Source: Escallonia rubra
Lineage: Eukaryota > Streptophyta > Magnoliopsida > Escalloniales > Escalloniaceae
NCBI GenBank assembly: GCA_033065855.1
Contig: JAVXUO010002007.1
Span: forward strand, 1-64,000
Direction: 5' to 3'
Length of the DNA: 64,000 bases
The translations under genes and the position numbers were made by a program. Below the pieces are notes generated by a model. The model did not search any database, had not been told where the DNA came from, and saw only the letters and a list, made by a program, of their open reading frames with translations. This document shows, piece by piece, positions 61,056-64,000 of the stretch (position 1 is its first letter; each line of letters starts with the position of its first letter).

Positions 61056-61673
61056 AAGAAAAGAGTTTTTTAACCACATATCCTTGTATTAAACTTGGCT
61101 AGTTACTGGATCCGTGTATAATGCAGGGGATAGAATAAAAATAAGTACTTTTAATAGTAAAAAGAGGTAAAACGAATTAAAAACAAGCGACAAAGATAAA
61201 TTAGTTTAAACTCTAAACTAACGATGTTACGAAAGTGAAGTGGCTAATAGGTCTTCAACTCTAATTAAACTGGGGAAAAGTTAAGAAGTAAATGTACCAT
61301 CTAACTAGCTATATATCTTCTTCCTTTCCCTTGTTTTAGATTTTTTGTATTGAGGGTGCTTAATATAACATTTGCATCATCATCATTTTGAGGAGTTTTT
61401 ATTTTGAATTTCATCCATGTGCTGAATCTTTGAGCTACTATCGTCATTTCCACTTACCTGACTCAAATTAATGAAGACGAATGTGTAAATTTTGAATAAT
61501 ATAGTATATGTTAAGCAAAATTTGATTTGATAGTATCCCTTCTTTAAAGAAATAGTTCGGTCCTTAGCCTTCAAAGCCTTCTTGATTAACATACAAAAAA
61601 TTTTGTACATTCCAACAGTATATATATATTAGGACTGGGTATGGCATGAAGTGCACTCACTTGGAGCAAGTTA
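61056..61673. repeat. Third fragment of the S-kinase upstream duplication
   Basis: Aligns with block B from 37872 to 41357 and block C from 44510 to 55175, without any of their transposons. Landmarks: GGTAAAACGAATTAAAAACA, AGCTACTATCGTCATTTCCA and TGGCATGAAGTGCACTCACT. Intact pre-insertion sites are visible for the Stowaway (61504-61505), the MULE (about 61547-61556) and the hAT (about 61633-61640). Confidence 0.88.
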
Positions 61674-61705
61674 TTCAGATCTATACTCCTTTATCCCTGC
61701 ATCCA

Positions 61706-63352
61706 TTAGTCCCCTTTCTTCTTTCGCCGTAGCGAAACAGGAGGAATACTTTGCTCATTCCTGAAGAAATTACCAGGATCCACCATGGTTTTCACTTTAA
61801 CCAACCTGTTAAAATTTTTCTTGAAGTACTTAAAGCCCCAAATGCTTGCTTGTGCATAGCTTGTGTTGCCTTGGTTGTTCACTCCAACATCAAGATCTCT
61901 GTAATTAATATAAGCAGCCCTTGGAAGCTTGGAAACATAAGGAGCCATGTAACTGTAAAGCCTTCTTATCCAACTTATATGCCTTTCAGCTGCCACTTCC
62001 CCTTCTTCCTCCCAGTACACCGACTGCTGGATTTTGTACAAATTTCCAGCTCTGTGTGGGAATGGAATTGCATACTCCGATATCTCATCCATCTTTCCAC
62101 CATATGGAGTCATAATCATCTGCGCGGTCTCTGCCTCATCTTCGTAAAACATTTTCCATATGCCTTCAAGTCCGTTCTGCGATATAGGTTCCTTCACATA
62201 ATCCGATTTAGCTTTGAAATATAGCCTCACAAGAGGAGTCCTGTCCAACAAAACCCCAAGTGATTCTCCACGTGGGAAACCGGCAAAATAGAGGACAGAT
62301 TCGATCCAACTCATTTCCGTACAGTCTTCTTTTGCTAACCCCAGCTCCGGGAAGCTTTCTTGCATCAACGAAAGAAGCCTATCTTGTCCACCAAGAAACA
62401 AGGAGTTGAATGAAGCTTGTATTGTTTGCTGACCATCCCGCGTTGAATTCACCCTTCTTATAAAGTTTCTGATGAATAAATCTTCAGGAAACTTGCTGGC
62501 AACATATTGCCATTTATGAACAAGGTTGGTGGCATTTTGTTCCAAGGTTTTGTCAACGGTGAACACCGTCACGTCTTGTGGAACAGAAAGTAACTTTATT
62601 TTCCATTCGAGAATGACTCCAAAACTAGCACCTCCACCTCCTCTGATTGCCCAAAAAAGGTCTTCTCCCATGGATTTTCTATCGAGAATTTCACCATTTA
62701 CATTGACCAAGCGTGCATCAATGACATTATCAGCAGCAAGGCCATATTTTCTTAACATCATGCCATAACCTCCACCACTGAAGTGTCCACCAACACCAAC
62801 AGTAGGACAAACTCCGGCTGGAAAGCCAAGAACTTTACTCTTTTCGGCAATCCGATAATAAAGTTCGCCAACAGTTGAACCGGATTGAACCCACGCCGTG
62901 CGAGTTTCAGTGTCCACAGTGATAGACTTAAAGTTGATCATGTCAAGTACGACAAATGGAAGCTCGGAAAGATAGGAAAGACCCTCATAGTCGTGGCCAC
63001 CACTTCGAACCCGAATCTGCAGGCCGTGTGTTCTGGAACATTTTATAACAGTAGAAATTTGGGATTCATGCGATGGAGTAACAATCACAGCAGGTTTCGG
63101 GGTGTCGGATGATGTGAACCGAAGGTTTTGTATGGAGAACTGCAAGATAGGTAGGTAAGAAGAGTTGTTTGGGGTATAAATGACTTGAGAGATGGAGGTG
63201 GAATTTTGAGAGTGGAGGGAAAGACATTGAAGAAAATCTTCATGATTTTGAGCTGAGGCTGCCCATGAAGATGAGAAGAGAAGAACCAAAACAAATGAAA
63301 GCCCTGAAGTACTTCGGGTTTTCATGTTGATTCTTGAAGTGGATGCGTACAT
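61706..63352 (-). CDS. Berberine bridge enzyme-like FAD oxidase 2
   Basis: 548 codons, intronless. About 94 percent of residues match gene 1. It has the same signal peptide, His and Cys flavin-linkage motifs (RSGGHDYEG, AGVCPTVGVGG) and C-terminal YINYRDLDVG. Differences cluster in the middle region (KFPEDLFIRNFIRRV against KFPEDLFIGIVITRV) and near ETAQMIMTPYGG, close to where substrate loops lie in the family (inference). A TATAAAT lies about 20 bp upstream of the first ATG. Transcription would then start at or after that ATG, making Met10 (ATG at 63325) the likelier start. Probably a recent tandem duplicate. Confidence 0.93.
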   Translation of the reverse strand: MYASTSRINMKTRSTSGLSFVLVLLFSSSWAASAQNHEDFLQCLSLHSQNSTSISQVIYTPNNSSYLPILQFSIQNLRFTSSDTPKPAVIVTPSHESQISTVIKCSRTHGLQIRVRSGGHDYEGLSYLSELPFVVLDMINFKSITVDTETRTAWVQSGSTVGELYYRIAEKSKVLGFPAGVCPTVGVGGHFSGGGYGMMLRKYGLAADNVIDARLVNVNGEILDRKSMGEDLFWAIRGGGGASFGVILEWKIKLLSVPQDVTVFTVDKTLEQNATNLVHKWQYVASKFPEDLFIRNFIRRVNSTRDGQQTIQASFNSLFLGGQDRLLSLMQESFPELGLAKEDCTEMSWIESVLYFAGFPRGESLGVLLDRTPLVRLYFKAKSDYVKEPISQNGLEGIWKMFYEDEAETAQMIMTPYGGKMDEISEYAIPFPHRAGNLYKIQQSVYWEEEGEVAAERHISWIRRLYSYMAPYVSKLPRAAYINYRDLDVGVNNQGNTSYAQASIWGFKYFKKNFNRLVKVKTMVDPGNFFRNEQSIPPVSLRRKKKGD

Positions 63353-63370
63353 TAGCTCATTAGATCCATC

Positions 63371-63377
63371 ATTTATA
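63371..63377 (-). promoter_or_regulatory. Probable TATA box, oxidase gene 2
   Basis: The minus strand reads CTATAAATGATGG. An RY-type CATGCATG (about 63381-63388) sits just upstream. Confidence 0.45.
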
Positions 63378-63388
63378 GTGCATGCATG

Positions 63389-64000
63389 CCTAGGAATTGA
63401 AGATCAACCGAATGTGAACATTTGGGTTTGTGTTTCAATGTTGTTTGATAAGCTTTATCGAGTTCTAAGACTATTATTCAAGCATCTAGTTGGGTTGAAA
63501 TTTCTACACACAGAAAAATGAAAGCTGATCCTAATGCAGACAGGAGACTTCTCAAATGATCAGCTTTGCGTCCTCTTGCGGCCCTCACAAGGCTCTGACA
63601 TGTAAGAAGTCATTAATTCATTCAAAAGTGGAAATTGTCCACTCCAAAATTCATATCACCTCTCGGAAAATTCATCCTCATCATTGTCACTATTCTTGTT
63701 TCTGTTACATGTGGTTATATCACAGCCCTTAGTTGACTGTTGAGTTCATTCTTTATCGGTTTAAGTTTTTTATTAGAATAATCGGTAGCTTAACATAATG
63801 TCAGAGTTAGAATTTGTCAAGATTTGCCAGTGTCTTATAGTTTGCTTTGCGAGAGGGGCCCCTTCAATCAAATCGAGACTTGGGATCATTTTATATTTCA
63901 CGCTACGTGTGAGAACGGGTGTTAAAGTCTCACATTGACTATACATTTTTTTTGTACTTCTCACATTGACTATACATTTTTTTTACTTCTACGGTGGACT
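63389..64000. other. Upstream of oxidase gene 2
   Basis: Duplicated upstream sequence of the oxidase to about 63940, then a short direct repeat of CTCACATTGACTATACATTT (63931 and 63961). No gene seen. Confidence 0.5.

Larger units (their letters stand above)
57330..63940. repeat. Tandem duplication of the oxidase gene, period about 4.34 kb
   Basis: 57330-59600 and 61676-63940 align through the coding region and about 0.6 kb upstream. In the second unit a fragment of the S-kinase segmental duplication (61056-61673) abuts the 3' flank directly, at the phrase CAGATCTATACTCCTTTATC. Confidence 0.9.

Overview
Nuclear genome segment of a flowering plant, most likely a core eudicot. The evidence is spliced genes of plant-only families (an NB-LRR immune receptor, a G-type lectin S-receptor kinase, berberine-bridge-like oxidases, a REM-type B3 factor), AT-rich intergenic DNA, and a dense, nested load of plant transposons. 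No tRNA, rRNA, CRISPR or prokaryotic feature was seen.

Layout. 1-1603: the 3' part of an NB-LRR gene whose start lies outside the window. 3737-4235: an inverted NB-ARC relic. 4248-15480: a probable large Helitron containing an 8-bp-TSD hAT element, a Stowaway-like MITE and a 4.7-kb CACTA element. The CACTA carries a SINE and what looks like an intact two-exon B3/REM gene. 17857-19345: the last two exons of an S-receptor kinase (copy A), split by a solo LTR and fused to a truncated LINE (19346-21753). 21754-32924: a young Ty1/copia element with 5-bp TSDs. Inside it sits an inverted non-autonomous LTR element (23943-28393) with an 81-bp tandem array. 33831-37493: an apparently intact eight-exon S-receptor kinase (copy B). 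36287-41625 and 42474-55435: a segmental duplication covering the 5' part of that gene and its upstream DNA (the second block holds kinase copy C). A 9.7-kb MULE with perfect 9-bp TSDs split the second block, and a 3.6-kb solo LTR then split the MULE transposase gene. 57366-59015 and 61706-63352: two nearly identical berberine-bridge-like oxidase genes in tandem. Between them (61056-61673) lies a third fragment of the same duplicated DNA that still has empty sites for several of the transposons.

Function. The live-looking host genes are the partial NB-LRR, kinase copy B, the two oxidases and perhaps the B3 gene. All belong to families of perception, defence or specialised metabolism that expand by local duplication. 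Everything else is mobile DNA or its debris. Its clear target-site duplications and empty paralogous sites give a readable order of insertions. I found no wholly new system. The most unusual items are the B3 gene inside a CACTA, the MULE with a GRF-zinc-finger gene beside its transposase, the LINE-kinase in-frame fusion, and the 81-bp array open on both strands.
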